Source of the DNA: Conchocele bisecta
Lineage: Eukaryota; Mollusca; Bivalvia; Lucinida; Thyasiridae
NCBI GenBank assembly: GCA_029237695.1
Contig: JAQRGA010000053.1
Span: 124,001 to 188,000 of the forward strand
Reading direction: 5' to 3'
Length of the DNA stretch: 64,000 bases
Numbering within the stretch: the first letter of the stretch is position 1; each line of letters starts with the position of its first letter. The notes beneath the pieces are model-generated. The model was not told the DNA's origin. It searched no databases and worked only from the letters and a program-made list of their open reading frames with translations. The translations under genes were made by a program, and so were the position numbers. Below are positions 43,360 through 54,665 of this stretch, piece by piece.

Positions 43360-43579
43360 TAACTAGATGGCCATGGCCTACATGTCGTGCCTGCCGAGGC
43401 ATTTGATAGTACAAACATTTTTTTTATTGCAACAAAGATTTAGCCCGTTGACGTAAAAACTTGCCGCACCCGCCGAGGCTTTGATAGTATACCCAAAAAC
43501 TTTAACTAAAAAAACACTTTAACCAAAAACTTTATCCGGAATGCACACCAATGTGCCGACTATATCGCTCTGTCTGCTA
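43360..43579 (-). repeat. CGCCCGCTTG-family repeat, left of the foldback
   Basis: Minus-strand copy with ACCAAAAACTTTA, CACCAATGTGCCGACTATAT and CCGCCGAGGCTTTGATAG. It appears to continue at 47,112 beyond the foldback element (ATTTCAAAGTAATTTGACCG). Confidence 0.65.
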
Positions 43580-46500
43580 CCGGTGTAATGGTCAGTAATC
43601 CCCCCCCCCCCCCCGTCCAAAGTCCGCCCGGGTGGGGAGTTTGGGCTTGCCTGAAATCCCCCCGGGGGGACTTTGGGCCGGCCTGAACTCCCCCCTTTCA
43701 ACTTTCAACTAGTCAACTTCCCCCCCCCCCACCAGTCTAAAAAACCTCCCACCTAATTTATTTTTCTGACCACATAAGGAAGAAAAAATTAAGACATAGG
43801 TTAACAGTGTAGTATTTATGGTCGATATGTCATAAATATATATATATAGTTCAGAGGGGGATTATGGGCCGGCCCAAAGTCCGCCCCCCCCCCCCACCCC
43901 CCCCCCTGTACTACTTATTATTGTATTGATGGTGACGAGTTCAGAGGGGGAGGGGTGGATTATTGTATTATTATTCGAAGTCCTCCCCCCACCCCACCTA
44001 ATAATTATCTTGCCGCTGATGTGTGTGCATGTTGACAAATTGAGAGTGAGGGGGGGATTATGGGCCGGCCCAAAGTCCCCCATCCCTGTACTACTTATCT
44101 GATTTGTATTTATGGTTACAAGTTTTGAGGGTGGGCATGGACCATCCCAAAGTCCCCCCCCCCCCACCCTCACCTAATACTTGCAGCTGATTTGTGTGCA
44201 TGTTCACGAGTTGAGGGGGGGGGGTGGGATTATGGGCCGGCCCAAACTCCCCACCCCCACTACTTGTCTTGCATCTGATTTGTAGTTATGGTCATGAGTT
44301 CAGAGGGGTGGGGTGGATTATTGTATTATTATTCAATGTCCTCCCCCCACCCCACCTAATAATTATCTTGCCGCTGATGTGTGTGCATGTCGACAGGCGG
44401 TTGGGGGATTAGTGGCCGGCCCCAAACTCCCCCCCCCCCCCACTACTTATCTTGCATCTGATTTGTAGTTATGGTCATGAGTTCAGAGGGTGGGGTGGAT
44501 TATTGTATTTATTATTACAATGTCCTCCCCCCACCCACCACCTAATAATTATCTTGCGCTGATGTGTGTGCATGTCGACAGGCGGGGGTGGGGGATTATG
44601 GGCCGGCCCAAACTCCCCCCCCCCCCCACTACTTATCTTGCATCTGATTTGTAGTTATGGTCATGAGTTCAGAGGGGTGGGGTGGATTATTGTATTATTA
44701 TTCAATGTCCTCCCCCCCCCACCCCCACCTAATAATTATCTTGCCGCTGATGTGTGTGCATGTCGACAGGCGGGTGGTGGATTATGGGCCGGCCCAAACT
44801 CCCCCCCCCCACTACTTATCTTGCATCTGATTTGTATTTATGGTGTATGAGTACAGCGGGTGGGGTGGGGTTTTTGGATTATTGTATTATCATTCAAAGT
44901 CCTCCCCACCCCACCTAACTACTTTCTTGCCGCTGATGTTGTGTGTATGTCGACAGGCGGGTGGTGGATTATGGGCCGGCACCCCCAAACTACACCCCCC
45001 CCCCCACTACTTATCTTGCATCTGATTTTGTATTTATGGTGAATGAGTACAGTAGGGTGGGGTGGATTATTGTATTATCATTCAAAGTCCTCCCCCACCC
45101 CCCCCACCTAATAATTATCTTGCCGCTGATTGTGTGTGTTATGTCGACAGGCGGGTGGTGGATTATGGGCCGGCCCAAACTCCCCCCCCCCACTACTTAT
45201 CTTGCATCTGATTTGTATTTATGGTGATGAGTACAGAGGGGTGGGGTGGATTATTGTATTATCATTCAAAGTCCTCCCCCACCCCACCTAATAACTTTCT
45301 TGCCGCTGATGTGTGTGTATGTCGACAGGCGGGTGGGGAGGATTATGGGCCGGCCCAAACCCCCCTTATCTTGCATCTGATTTGTATTTATGGTTACAAG
45401 TTTTGAGGGGGGATATGGACCATCCCAAAGTCCCCCCCCACCCCCACGCTCACCTAATACTCGCAGCTGATTTGTGTGCATGTTGACGAGTTGAGGCGGG
45501 GGGATTATTATGGGCCGGCCCAAAGTCCCCCCCCCCAACTACTTATATTGCATCTGATTTATATTTATGGTGACCAGTTAAGAGGGGTGGGGGTGGATTA
45601 TTGAATTATTATTCAAAGTCCTCCCCCACCCCACCTAATAATTATCTTGCCGCTGATGTGTGTCATGTCGAAAGGCGGGTGGGGGGATTATGGGCTGGCC
45701 CAAGTCCCCCCCCCACCCCCTGTACTACTTATCTTGCATCTGATTTGTATTTATGGTTACAAGTTTTTATGGTGGTGGATATGGACCATCCCAAAGTCAA
45801 CTGGTTACCACGCACACAAATCAGCTGCACAATAAGTATTAGGGGGGGGGACTTTGGGCCGGCCCCCATATCCCCCTTTCAACTGGTTACCACGCACACA
45901 AATCAGCTGCACGATAAGTATTAGGTGGGGTAGGGGGGACTTTGGGCCAGTAATTATTCTCTCAACTTTTTACGATGTACACAACTCACCTGCACAATAA
46001 GTATTAGGGGCGGGGGACATTCGGCCAGCTCATATTCCTCCCTCTCGACTCATTACCACGCACACAAATCAGATGCACGATAAGTATTAGGTGGGGGGGG
46101 ACTTTGGCCGCCCATATCCCCCCCCCCCCCCCCTATCAACTGGTTACCCGCACACAAATCAGATGCACGATAAGTATTAGGTGGGAGGGGGACTTTGGGC
46201 CGGCCCAAACTCCCCCCCCCCCATCTGAACTTGTCAAAATTGAATACAAATCAGCTGCAAGATAAGTAATTGGGGGGGTGGACTTTGGGCCGGCCCATAT
46301 CCCCCCCCCCCTCTCAACTGGTTACCACGCACAAAAATCAGCTGCACAATAATATAGGTGGGGGGGGGACTTTGGGCCGGCCCAAACTCTCCCACCCCCC
46401 ATCTGAATTTGTCACATTGAATACAAATCAGCTGCAATATAAGTAATTGGGGGGGGGGGGGACTTTGGGCCCGGCCCATATTTCCCCCACCTCTCAACTG

Positions 46501-47111
46501 GTTACCACGCACACAAATCAGCTGCACAATAAGTATTAGGTGGGGGGACTTTGGGCTGGTCCATATCCCCCCCCCCCTCGCAACTGGTTACCACGCACTT
46601 GTCACATTGAATACAAATCAGCTGCAAGATATATATTCCAAGCATCATATCCCTCTCAACTGGTGACCACGCACACAAATCAGCTGCACAATAAGTATTA
46701 GGTGGGGGGGGGGGACTTTGGGCCGGCCCATATTCTCCCCTACCCAACACATTCACCATGCACACAAATCAGCTGCACAATAATTACATAAGTGGCTGGG
46801 GGAGACTTCTTTGGGCCGGCCCAAACTCCCCCCCCCCCACCTCTAATCAGCGGCACAATAAGTATTAACCCAACCGGCCCATATCCCCCACCCCCTACAT
46901 CTGAATTCATCAATATTACCCTATGTCTTACTCTTTTTTTTTCTTACTACATTCTTGAAAAATAAATCGGGTTGGCGTGGGGGGGGGGATTTCTATCTGG
47001 GGGGGGGAGGAAGTTGACTAGTTGAAAATCCCCCCGGGGGGATTTTGGACTGGTCAAAACTCCCCCCGGGGAGGATTTCTGACTGGGAGGGAAAGTGGCC
47101 TGTTACACCGG
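43580..47111. mobile_element. large foldback element of C/G-tract tandem units
   Basis: Outer ends are inverted: CCGGTGTAATGGTC...CCCCCGGGGGGA...CAACTAGTCAACTTCC at left, GGAAGTTGACTAGTTG...CCCCGGGGGG...TTACACCGG at right. Between them are tandem ~180-200-bp units with ATTATGGGCCGGCCCAAA, CTTGCATCTGATTTGTA, GGTGGGGTGGATTATTGTAT and long poly-C tracts. Units read in one direction up to about 45,800 and in the opposite direction afterwards (ACTTTGGGCCGGCCCATAT, CACACAAATCAGCTGCAC). The left arm is ~2.2 kb, the right ~1.3 kb. C and G tracts of 8-15 may be affected by sequencing error. ORFs here are Pro/Gly-rich artefacts. Confidence 0.78.
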
Positions 47112-47261
47112 GCCCAACAAAAACTGTAAGGGAAATTTCAAAGTAATTTGACCGTGACATTGGGCACATATAAATAATAATGAAAATGTGGGTGACAACT
47201 ACACAGTATGTGAAGTTTCGAGTGAATTGGTGAAGCGGTTTCAGAGATATAGTGTTCTTAA

Positions 47262-47948
47262 AGGTACATGCCCACTCAGTAGGCACAAAATGTTCTTTAT
47301 ATCAGAGACATCATCTGAGACATTTTCGGGAAAAATAAACATTAATTCACCATTAATACACATATTTATTGGCATTATTATACATTTTATATCAGACGTA
47401 AATTTCCACACTGCTATCAGGGGCGATAACCGTGTTTCCTTAAAATGTTACCAAGACATTACTATTTATTTTTTGATGTGCAATGATCATACTTTATAAT
47501 CTGTCGAAAACATTATTTTTTCAGGGGACACATTTAATTAGTATAAGTAATTAAAATATATCATGCCCCATTTGCCTATGAAAATAGCCTGATATCACCG
47601 CGTGTCACTATCAGTGAAATAAACATTACTAAATGATTATATCCATATAACGGGCACTCGTAATGCTTACAACTGGTGGAATAGTGACAAAATTATACAC
47701 TTATTTAATTCCTACAAATTTCTGAGTGGGTATGTACCTTTAATTAGCATAAATAATAAAAAATATCATGCCTCATTTGAATATGAAAATAGCTTCATAC
47801 CACCGCTAGTCATTATCAGTAAAATAAATATTACTAAATGATTATATATGGATAGCGGGCACATGTAATGTTTAGCATAGTGACACAATTATACACTTAT
47901 TTAATTGCTATAAAGAACAGTTTGTGCCTACTGAGTGGGCATGTACCT
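47262..47948. mobile_element. TTAA-flanked MITE, copy 3, with duplicated 3' half
   Basis: TTAA at 47,258-47,261. A first right end with TTAA is at 47,740-47,743 (element of 478 bp). The 3' half is then repeated and ends at 47,948 with TTAA at 47,949-47,952. Ends AGGTACATGCCCACTCAGTA and GTGGGCATGTACCT. Confidence 0.82.
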
Positions 47949-47952
47949 TTAA

Positions 47953-48815
47953 CAAATTTAACCTTAAATAAAACAATCTTTAACCGGACGCACGAAGTGA
48001 CGTACATATGGATGTACGTACGTATGTAGGCCAAAGTGACAACTATATGGCAATGTCCACATGCAGGCATTTCAAAAACTTTGAGGTAAATTTCAAAGTA
48101 ATTTGACCTTGATATTGGGCACAGGGGTTGCAGGGGTTGAGCATAGAATGAAAATATGGATGATGATAAACACACATGTGAAGCTTCGAGTGAATTGGCG
48201 AAGCTGTTTCTGAGATATAGTGTTCTTAAAAACTTTAACCTACGGTAAATAAAACCCAGATGGCTGTGGCCCGCATGTCGAGCCCACCGAGGAATTTGAT
48301 GGTCTCAGAGTATATTTATTTGAAGTTTGAATTAAGGTATGTAAAAGCTTTAACGCAAATTTGAAAGTCATTTGACCTTGATCTTGGGCATGTGGGTCGC
48401 ATGCGTGGGCTATAGTATGAAAATATGGATGATAGTAAAGAATTATCTGAAGTTTGAAGCAAATCTGAGTAAGTGTTGTGGAGATATAAGGTATGCAAAA
48501 ACTTTAACACAAATTTCAAAGTCATTTGACCTTGACCTTGGGGCACAGGGGCCGCATGCGTGGGACACAGAATGAATATACGGATGATGACTAATAAGCA
48601 TTTGATGTTTCAAGTCAATGTGACTTAGGATATGGTATTTAAAAACATACACCGATTTCGGACGGACTGACGCACGGACTGACGCACGGACGTCATTGTG
48701 ATCACTAAGTCTCGCTTTCCGCAAGCAGGCTCGGCAAAAAAACTACGGATGGACGTCAATGCGCAGACTATATCGCACTGTCCGCAGGCAGTCGCGACAA
48801 AAATTTTCCAACCCA
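47953..48815 (-). repeat. ~160-bp tandem units of the CGCCCGCTTG/AAAGTTTTTG family
   Basis: Units contain TTTCAAAGTCATTTGACCTT, TTGGGCACAGGGG, GAATGAAAATATGGATGATG and ACTTTAACGCAAAT. They are the inverse of the units at 55,992-57,780. Right end with GACGGACTGACGCACGGACG and GCTTTCCGCAAGC. Confidence 0.75.
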
Positions 48816-48822
48816 TTTTTGA

Positions 48823-49314
48823 AGGTGCATGCCCACTCAGTAGGCTAAAAATGCTCTTTATGGGAATTAAATAAGTGTATAATTGTCACTATTCCACTAG
48901 TTACAAACATTACGAGTGCCCGCTATACAGATATAATCATTTGGTAATATTTATTTTACTGATAGTGACGCGCGGTGGTATCGTTATTTTCATGTGCAAA
49001 TGGGGCATGATATTTTATAATTATTTATACTAATTAAATGCATCAACTGAAAGAAAAATTGACAGATTATAAAGTATGATCATTGCACATCAAAAATAAA
49101 TACAGAGAATAAATAGTAATGTCCGTTAACATTTTAAGGAAACACGGTTATCGTCCCTGATATCAATGTGGAAATTTTCTTCGGATGTAAAATGTATAAT
49201 AATGCCAAACAATACGTGGGTAATGGTAAATGATTGTTTATCTTGCCAGAAAATGTCTCCGATGATGTCTCTGACATAAAGAACATTTTGTGCCTACTGA
49301 GTGGGCATGTACCT
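48823..49314. mobile_element. TTAA-flanked MITE, copy 4
   Basis: 492 bp. Left TTGA (mutated TTAA) at 48,819-48,822, TTAA at 49,315-49,318. Ends AGGTGCATGCCCACTCAGTA and ACTGAGTGGGCATGTACCT. Confidence 0.82.
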
Positions 49315-49436
49315 TTAACGCTAGCTCCGCACTGTCCCATGAGACCTATGCATGTGTTAAGTTTTATAAAAATATTGCAAAGGGTGTTCGCGTTATGCTC
49401 CGGACAAATCAGTGCGCGAAAAAACAAAGGGAGATA

Positions 49437-49999
49437 ACTAAACTAGAAAATGTGTTCATAGAACACGGATACCCCACATATCGCTTTGATAGTAAACAAG
49501 GCAAAATTCCAGTGTCCAAAAGGGAGAGATAATCCATGACACGGGGTTCGAATAAAAAATCGAAATAAACTTTCCGCATCTACTCATCATAAGGAAGCTA
49601 CATATCAAATTTCAGTGTTGTAGCTATTACAAATGTTTTACGAGTTACAAGGCAAAATTTTCAAATTCTAAGTCAAAAAGGGGGAGATAATCCATGACTC
49701 GGGGGTCGAATCAAAATAAACTTTGCAAATCTACTCATCATAAGGAAGCTACATGCCAAGTTTCAGGTGTGTAGCTATTAGGGTTTAAAAGTTTTACGAG
49801 CTACAAGCCAAAATTGGAAAATTCTAACTTGAAAGGGGGAGATAATCCATGACCATGGGGTCGAATCAAACATCCATGTACCAAGTTTCAGGTCTGTAGC
49901 TATTACGGTTTAAAATTTGTACGAGTTACTAGGTTGGTGACGGACGGAAGAACGGACAAGGGTAACACTAAATGCCCCCTCCACTATCGTGGTGGGGCA
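49437..49999 (-). repeat. dispersed repeat with ~170-bp units ending GGTGGGGCATA
   Basis: Three units with GACYCGGGGGTCGAATCAAA and CTACTCATCATAAGGAAGC, then GACGGACGGAAG and TCCACTATCGTGGTGGGGCA. It is in inverse orientation to the insertion at 60,978-61,312 (TGCCCCACCACGATAGTG ... GAACACATTTTCTAGTTT). Confidence 0.75.
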
Positions 50000-50669
50000 T
50001 ACAAATTAGTGATGCAAATGTTGTCATATACAAGTAACTTACCTTAATTCATCAGTACACATCAGACGATGAATGAACTTTAATTCTGGTGTAGAATATT
50101 AAAGTTATTTATTATGTTCAATAGTGCTGCTTTGACATGACGTGAAACTAAAACATGCATGACATGATCTGGAATAATAACCACAGACCAAGCACGCATA
50201 TTCAGAATCACGTCTATCGGTTCTTATCCAGCTCCGATTTCTGTCACCTGTCCACAAAATCCAGAATCCAACATTGTCGCAAATTTAATCCTCTATGTTG
50301 GTGTGTGTTAGAACAAGATGTCACTTAGTATATTATCCAATGCGGGCTGTAATCTCTTGTTTCTCTAAATAAATGCGTCCAACAATCCCTGTAGCTGCTA
50401 TCGTGATAAAAAAGGTTCTGTCAGCGCCTCACATATTGATCTTAATATCCACCATTTTCATTCCAAGTACCAGAATAATGATGTTTACATGCGCCGTCGT
50501 AGTGTTATCTGTCAGATTATTTATTTGATCAAATTGATGGACAAATGTGTGTCTGCTAATGTCGCCAAGAGCATAATCTGTGACGTTGACTGAAATAATT
50601 TGGCATAACTTCTAGCTTGTGACTTTTTGGTTAAATGAAGTGATCACTATGGTGAATAAGTGTGTATTT
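50000..50669. other. non-repetitive spacer
   Basis: No gene or repeat recognised. Confidence 0.45.
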
Positions 50670-50742
50670 GTGCCCGGTTTGCTCAGTAGGTAGAGCGATG
50701 GTGTGGTAAACCAGAGATCCCGGTTCGATTCCGGGCTGGTGC
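50670..50742 (+). repeat. tRNA-like SINE head, copy 1
   Basis: Folds partly as a tRNA: D-arm GCTC AGTAGGTA GAGC, anticodon-type loop GTGGTAA on a 4-bp stem, T-arm CCCGG TTCGATT CCGGG, and an acceptor stem with wobbles and a mismatch. Perfect B box GGTTCGATTCC (50,722-50,732). Four bases instead of two before the D-arm, a mismatched acceptor and a related copy at 51,357 argue for a tRNA-derived SINE head, not a working tRNA. Both copies are followed by GCATCTTTCTCAC and CTGTGACA. Confidence 0.65.
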
Positions 50743-50779
50743 GCATCTTTCTCACCCTGTGACATTTAGCGCCCAACGT

Positions 50780-51110
50780 AGTTGCGGGAAGTAACTCTGC
50801 AGAATACTCCCGTATCGTCCGTACCGAGAGTTATGGTGCTCTCCGTAGGTATCCCCTGCAAAGTACCAAATCACATCTGATTTGCACTTCAACTGTTAAT
50901 TGCGACATATTTTCTGTATTTTTCAATTGAAAGAATTGTCAGTATTATACTTACATTCATTTCTATGTAATAAGTACAGAAAAATATGTCACCATTAACA
51001 GCTAAAGCGCGAATGAGATCCGATTCGGTACTCTGCAGGAAAAACCTATGGAGCACCGTAACTCTGGGTACGGACGATAATTGAGTATTCTGCAGTTACT
51101 TGCCGCAACT
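50780..51110. mobile_element. MITE with ~145-bp inverted ends (AGTTGCGGGAAGTAACT)
   Basis: Left AGTTGCGGGAAGTAACTCTG..., right inverse ...CAGTTACTTGCCGCAACT. Arms share GTCCGTACC, GAGTTA-GGTGCTC and TGCA-AGTACC segments and meet at an AATTG-rich loop (~50,926-50,964). The flanking CAACGT occurs on both sides. The host sequence appears to continue GCGCCCAACGT...GGAGTCGTGACTG. Confidence 0.78.
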
Positions 51111-51356
51111 ACTCACAACGTGGAGTCGTGACTGATGAAGAAATGTTCCACAAATATGGAATTCATGGTGGACATATTTCTGCCCAGTGACAATTATTGC
51201 CCAACGAAGGACCGTGACTGATAAATACTCCCAAAATTGTACCCAAACATATGGAATTCGGAGACAAAATTAAACATGGAATTCGAGGACGAATTTCAAT
51301 TTGGCGGAGAAGAATTTCACAGTACGCAACTGACTATGGGGATGAAGTGTGTATGA
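51111..51356. repeat. two diverged units with GCCCAACG...CGTGACTGAT
   Basis: ACAACGTGGAGTCGTGACTGA and GCCCAACGAAGGACCGTGACTG begin similar ~75-bp segments that include AAATATGGAATTC. Possibly the tail of the tRNA-derived SINE. Confidence 0.5.
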
Positions 51357-51470
51357 TCTGTGCCTTGTTAGCTTGCTCGGTAGAGCCATGGGCAAGGTAC
51401 GGTAAACATGAGGTCCCTGGTTCGATTCCGGGCCGGTATGCATCTTTCTCACTCTGTGACACAAGTAAAC
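51357..51470 (+). repeat. tRNA-like SINE head, copy 2
   Basis: Contains GCTTGCTCGGTAGAGCC (shortened D-arm), CCCTGGTTCGATTCCGGGC with a perfect B box at 51,419-51,429, then GCATCTTTCTCACTCTGTGA. The overlapping plus-strand ORF is not considered coding. Confidence 0.65.
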
Positions 51471-52225
51471 CGTTTTATTTTAAAGAAATGGCTATCACCG
51501 GAATAAATATTATCTTCACAAAATTTGATTCGGGCCAATGCAAATCAACAGCCAGAGCAGAACGTTTGCAGTAATAGAAATCTAATTCCAAAATAAATAA
51601 AAAATTATGATCAGCTTTCGAAAATTAAAATATGCTTTTCTTTTAAAATTATTATCAATATGTTCACCATGTTATTATGGTTAATATGCAATTCACAGTC
51701 TCCTTGCAGCTTGAAATTGAAAGACATTATGAAAAGTTGTGTTGATCTCAGAAATTGTCATGTCGACTATAGGATCGCGTCGAAATAATGTTAACAGAAT
51801 AGGAAAACGTAATTTGATACCGACGAAAAAGGAAACAAAACGCTAAATTGATGCTTATGTCACAGGGTCAGATATGTTTACCTGTGGCTATATGGTAATT
51901 CAACATGCGCCCCTATTAATATATAACGTTCACTTTACGTTGATGTCACGTGAATCGTTACGTACTGTTCTTGTCGTCCATGTTGCTGCGTGTCTGTATT
52001 TCATTTGTCCACACATGTCATGTGATACGTCTTGTTGTATGTTTCTTTCCCGTACTGTGACGTCATAGCCTGTATGTATGTGGATTTGATGTAGCCATGC
52101 ATGCATAAATTATAATTCTCCGCGAATTAGCCTTCAGCCGGTCATTCTTCACCGAGACATTGAATCAGTCGTAACCATAGCTAATGCATGATAATATTTA
52201 TTTACATAAATATTATACTATATAT
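51471..52225. other. spacer
   Basis: AT-rich, no gene or repeat recognised. It may include the start of the putative LTR described next. Confidence 0.4.
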
Positions 52226-52795
52226 TCTTTTCGGTAAGTGAGCGCCTTATATATAGCTCTGGTATATTTGAATTGCTTCCTGCTTTTTCAGCGTTCCAGC
52301 ATTTTACAACCTATTCCTGTGAAAACTACCGGTCTGCCACGGGTCTCACTGTATAGCATTTGCATATCCCGTAGATGGGTAGCCGGTCTGCTATGGGTCT
52401 CACTGTACTGCCATATGTCTCACTGTTCGGCTATTGTATCTCGCCCAAGATGGGTGGCCGGTCTGTTATGGGTCTCACTGTTATTGCGCGTGCATACCAG
52501 GTTTATATACATCTGTCCCGTTCCGTCCCGTCTAATGTAGATGTCCGTGTATTGTATATTCGTATTCATGTTACCCGGTCCACGAGAAAACCTGACCTGA
52601 CTATTCACAGTGCGCCTAAATTTATCGCCTGCTTATACTCGTCTTTTATATTTTCAGGTCACCCATACTATTTACTGTAAATATATATTCACATATATAT
52701 ATACAAATACATAACCAGGACTAAACCCACAGTGTGGACTTTCTTTATCCTCCATACACCTGTGACAAATGGCGCCCAACGTGATTTTGGTTACT
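52226..52795 (+). other. possible LTR end with tRNA-Lys-type primer-binding site
   Basis: A TATA-like GCGCCTTATATATAG (52,230-52,244) is followed by three imperfect ~55-75-bp repeats with CCGGTCTGCYAYGGGTCTCA (52,329-52,490). It ends ACCTGTGACA, then TGGCGCCCAACGTG (52,769-52,782), which complements the 3' end of tRNA-Lys (TGGCGCCCAACGTGGG in retroelements, known). A related CTGTGACATTTAGCGCCCAA is at 50,757. No second LTR and no gag/pol follow, so this may be a solo fragment or a chance match. Confidence 0.35.
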
Positions 52796-54245
52796 AAAAT
52801 GGGTGGCTGATTGGATCAACGTCAACATTACTCCGTCCAATTCGTCCGGGAATCACCGACAAACGAGAATTCCTTTACGGAATACACGGAAAATCCGCGG
52901 ATAATATAAATATAGAGCTCTGTTTATAAATAAACAAGGCATTGTTGACTTTATGATTTGTGCACAAAACCGGTTCGCGTTATCGTCATGACTAAACGTA
53001 CGGCTACCTTGTGGGAAACCCAGGTATCGAAGCGGCTTCGCTCGTGCGATTCGAGCGCGGTGATCTGCTGATCGTCTCGTCTTGGGGACAGTATAAACTG
53101 TGTCATCGTTCTCAAGCGGCGTGTGACGCAATTGTGTTTATGTGAAAATGTTTATCCTGTGACGTGTTACGTGTAAGTGGCATGTGATGTTGAGTAGCAA
53201 CTTGTGAATGTTCATATTCGGGATATTTTCGCGGCGGTTTTGCATATACATGTATACGTTGGAAAACATGTCGGTTACTCATGCGATCTTCGCCTGTGTA
53301 CATGGTGTACATGTTGTACAGGTATGTGCATGGACAATGTAGCATGAGTAAGCGATCGCGCATTTTCAGCTTGTATTAGCGAATGCTGATATGAGCTAGT
53401 AAGTTGTTGCCACTTTTTGTTCGGCCATCCGTTCGTTATCTGTCTACGTCCATTCTTCGTTCATACATTGTTTCCGAGTGATATAAATGCAGTGTTATTT
53501 TTTGTTCTGGTATGATTACCTGTACACGGGGTGTATTAGATCGATTCCTATTTTCGTTATTGGTTTGGGAATGTCGTCTGCAATTTTTGTCACTTTACGA
53601 TAAATGACGCTAAAACTTTGGAAAATTGTATTGTCAACGTGATTTACTTTAGGTGATTGTTTTCTTACACATTTCGATCAAATTTGGTATATGGTATTCT
53701 AAATTTGTTTTCATTCAACTAGACTGACGCACAATTATTTCTCGTGTGATTTCAGGTGAGCGACTTCAGTTTAGTTGCTGTATTGTAACTGATAAGTAAA
53801 TTACATGTTTGTTTACGTTTGTCCAGCGTACATTTGCTAAACATTGTTTGGTCGCAAAGTACAACTGCTGAATAGACAGCGAGACACACACATTTCAGTG
53901 CATATACACTATAGGGAGCAGTGTTTGTGTTTATTGTTGTATTCGGTGTGATGTTTATTGAATGACGTGTTACATGCATGTACATTGTGTTGATGTTTGT
54001 TTTTCGCGTATTGCAGACAACAACCATGTTTACACATATGTGTTGATCAATACTCAGCCGAATTAGGTACATACGACATATATGCATATATAGATATGAG
54101 TTGCCTATCGCAATAGCTTATATTGTTTCACGTTATGACTACGAACATATAGGAGCACTGCATAGCGATTTTAATTTGCATTTCGTAGCATACGGCACGC
54201 GTTCAGCGCGCGTTCTCTGAACGAACAAGATGTGTATATGAGTGT
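52796..54245. other. non-repetitive region before the virus-like module
   Basis: Less AT-rich than its surroundings, with few repeats. ORFs of 92, 83 and 111 codons on the minus strand are not recognised. Confidence 0.4.
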
Positions 54246-54617
54246 GTGTTATGTGTGTTAGGTACTCGACTCGGTTTTAGAGAAACATACTCCGCAAAGA
54301 AAGGATTGTTTGCCCCGGGTGAGCACATCGGGGACGTTCCGGTGGACTTCACCTTCACGAAAACTCTCAGGGTGCACCTGGATCGGGTGAACACATCGTA
54401 CAACACGGTAGACGGATCTCCCAGCACATTACTGAAAACCGTGCAAGCCAGTGATTGTTTCTTTGGGGAGACTGTGACCTTAGACTTCCCATGCCCCGAG
54501 ATGAAAGTTTTGGAATCGGGACATATCCACGAATTTACGGTTTCTATTCTTGATGATCAAGCGAGAGAGTTGAAAAATTATTACCCGATTTCGGTCGTTC
54601 TCGAAATTTCCAATTGA
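54246..54617 (+). pseudogene. virus-like structural protein, C-terminal fragment (capsid/penton-type, tentative)
   Basis: The frame is open for 123 codons to a TGA, but lacks a convincing ATG, so the 5' part is missing. The coding-like part begins around RLGFRETYSAKK. Alternating hydrophobic strands end in ISVVLEISN. From memory, this layout (a short 'phi-P-S-T-L-L' segment, a Pro-rich turn, then V-S-I-L-D-D-Q-A-R-E-L and a final beta strand) resembles the C-terminus of capsid-associated proteins encoded by Polinton/Maverick-type insertions in invertebrates. The 48-bp spacing to the next ORF, the shared strand and the absence of introns support a common virus-like origin. Homology is not verified. 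It could also be an orphan host gene fragment. Confidence 0.45.
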
Positions 54618-54665
54618 GTATAGGTGCCCCAATATTATAATTTAATTTTCTTAAAATTAATTATT

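Noticed and set aside
43519..46765. Many Gly/Pro-rich ORFs (60-107 codons)
   Set aside because: Products of poly-C/poly-G tandem units, repeated in all frames.
50670..50742. A functional tRNA gene (anticodon GGT, Thr)
   Set aside because: Non-standard spacing before the D-arm, mismatches in acceptor and anticodon stems, rare anticodon for animals, and a diverged second copy with the same 3' extension; a SINE head is more likely.
51251..51574. 107-codon ORF over the second tRNA-like head
   Set aside because: Contains the tRNA-derived region in translation; no conservation with the first head's frame.
52853..53131. 92-codon minus-strand ORF near the virus-like module as a further viral gene
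   Set aside because: Opposite strand, no recognisable motif, low-complexity basic composition; not enough to include.
52769..54245. gag or pol coding region downstream of the primer-binding-like site
   Set aside because: No plus-strand ORF of useful length and no RT, RNase H, protease or integrase motif.
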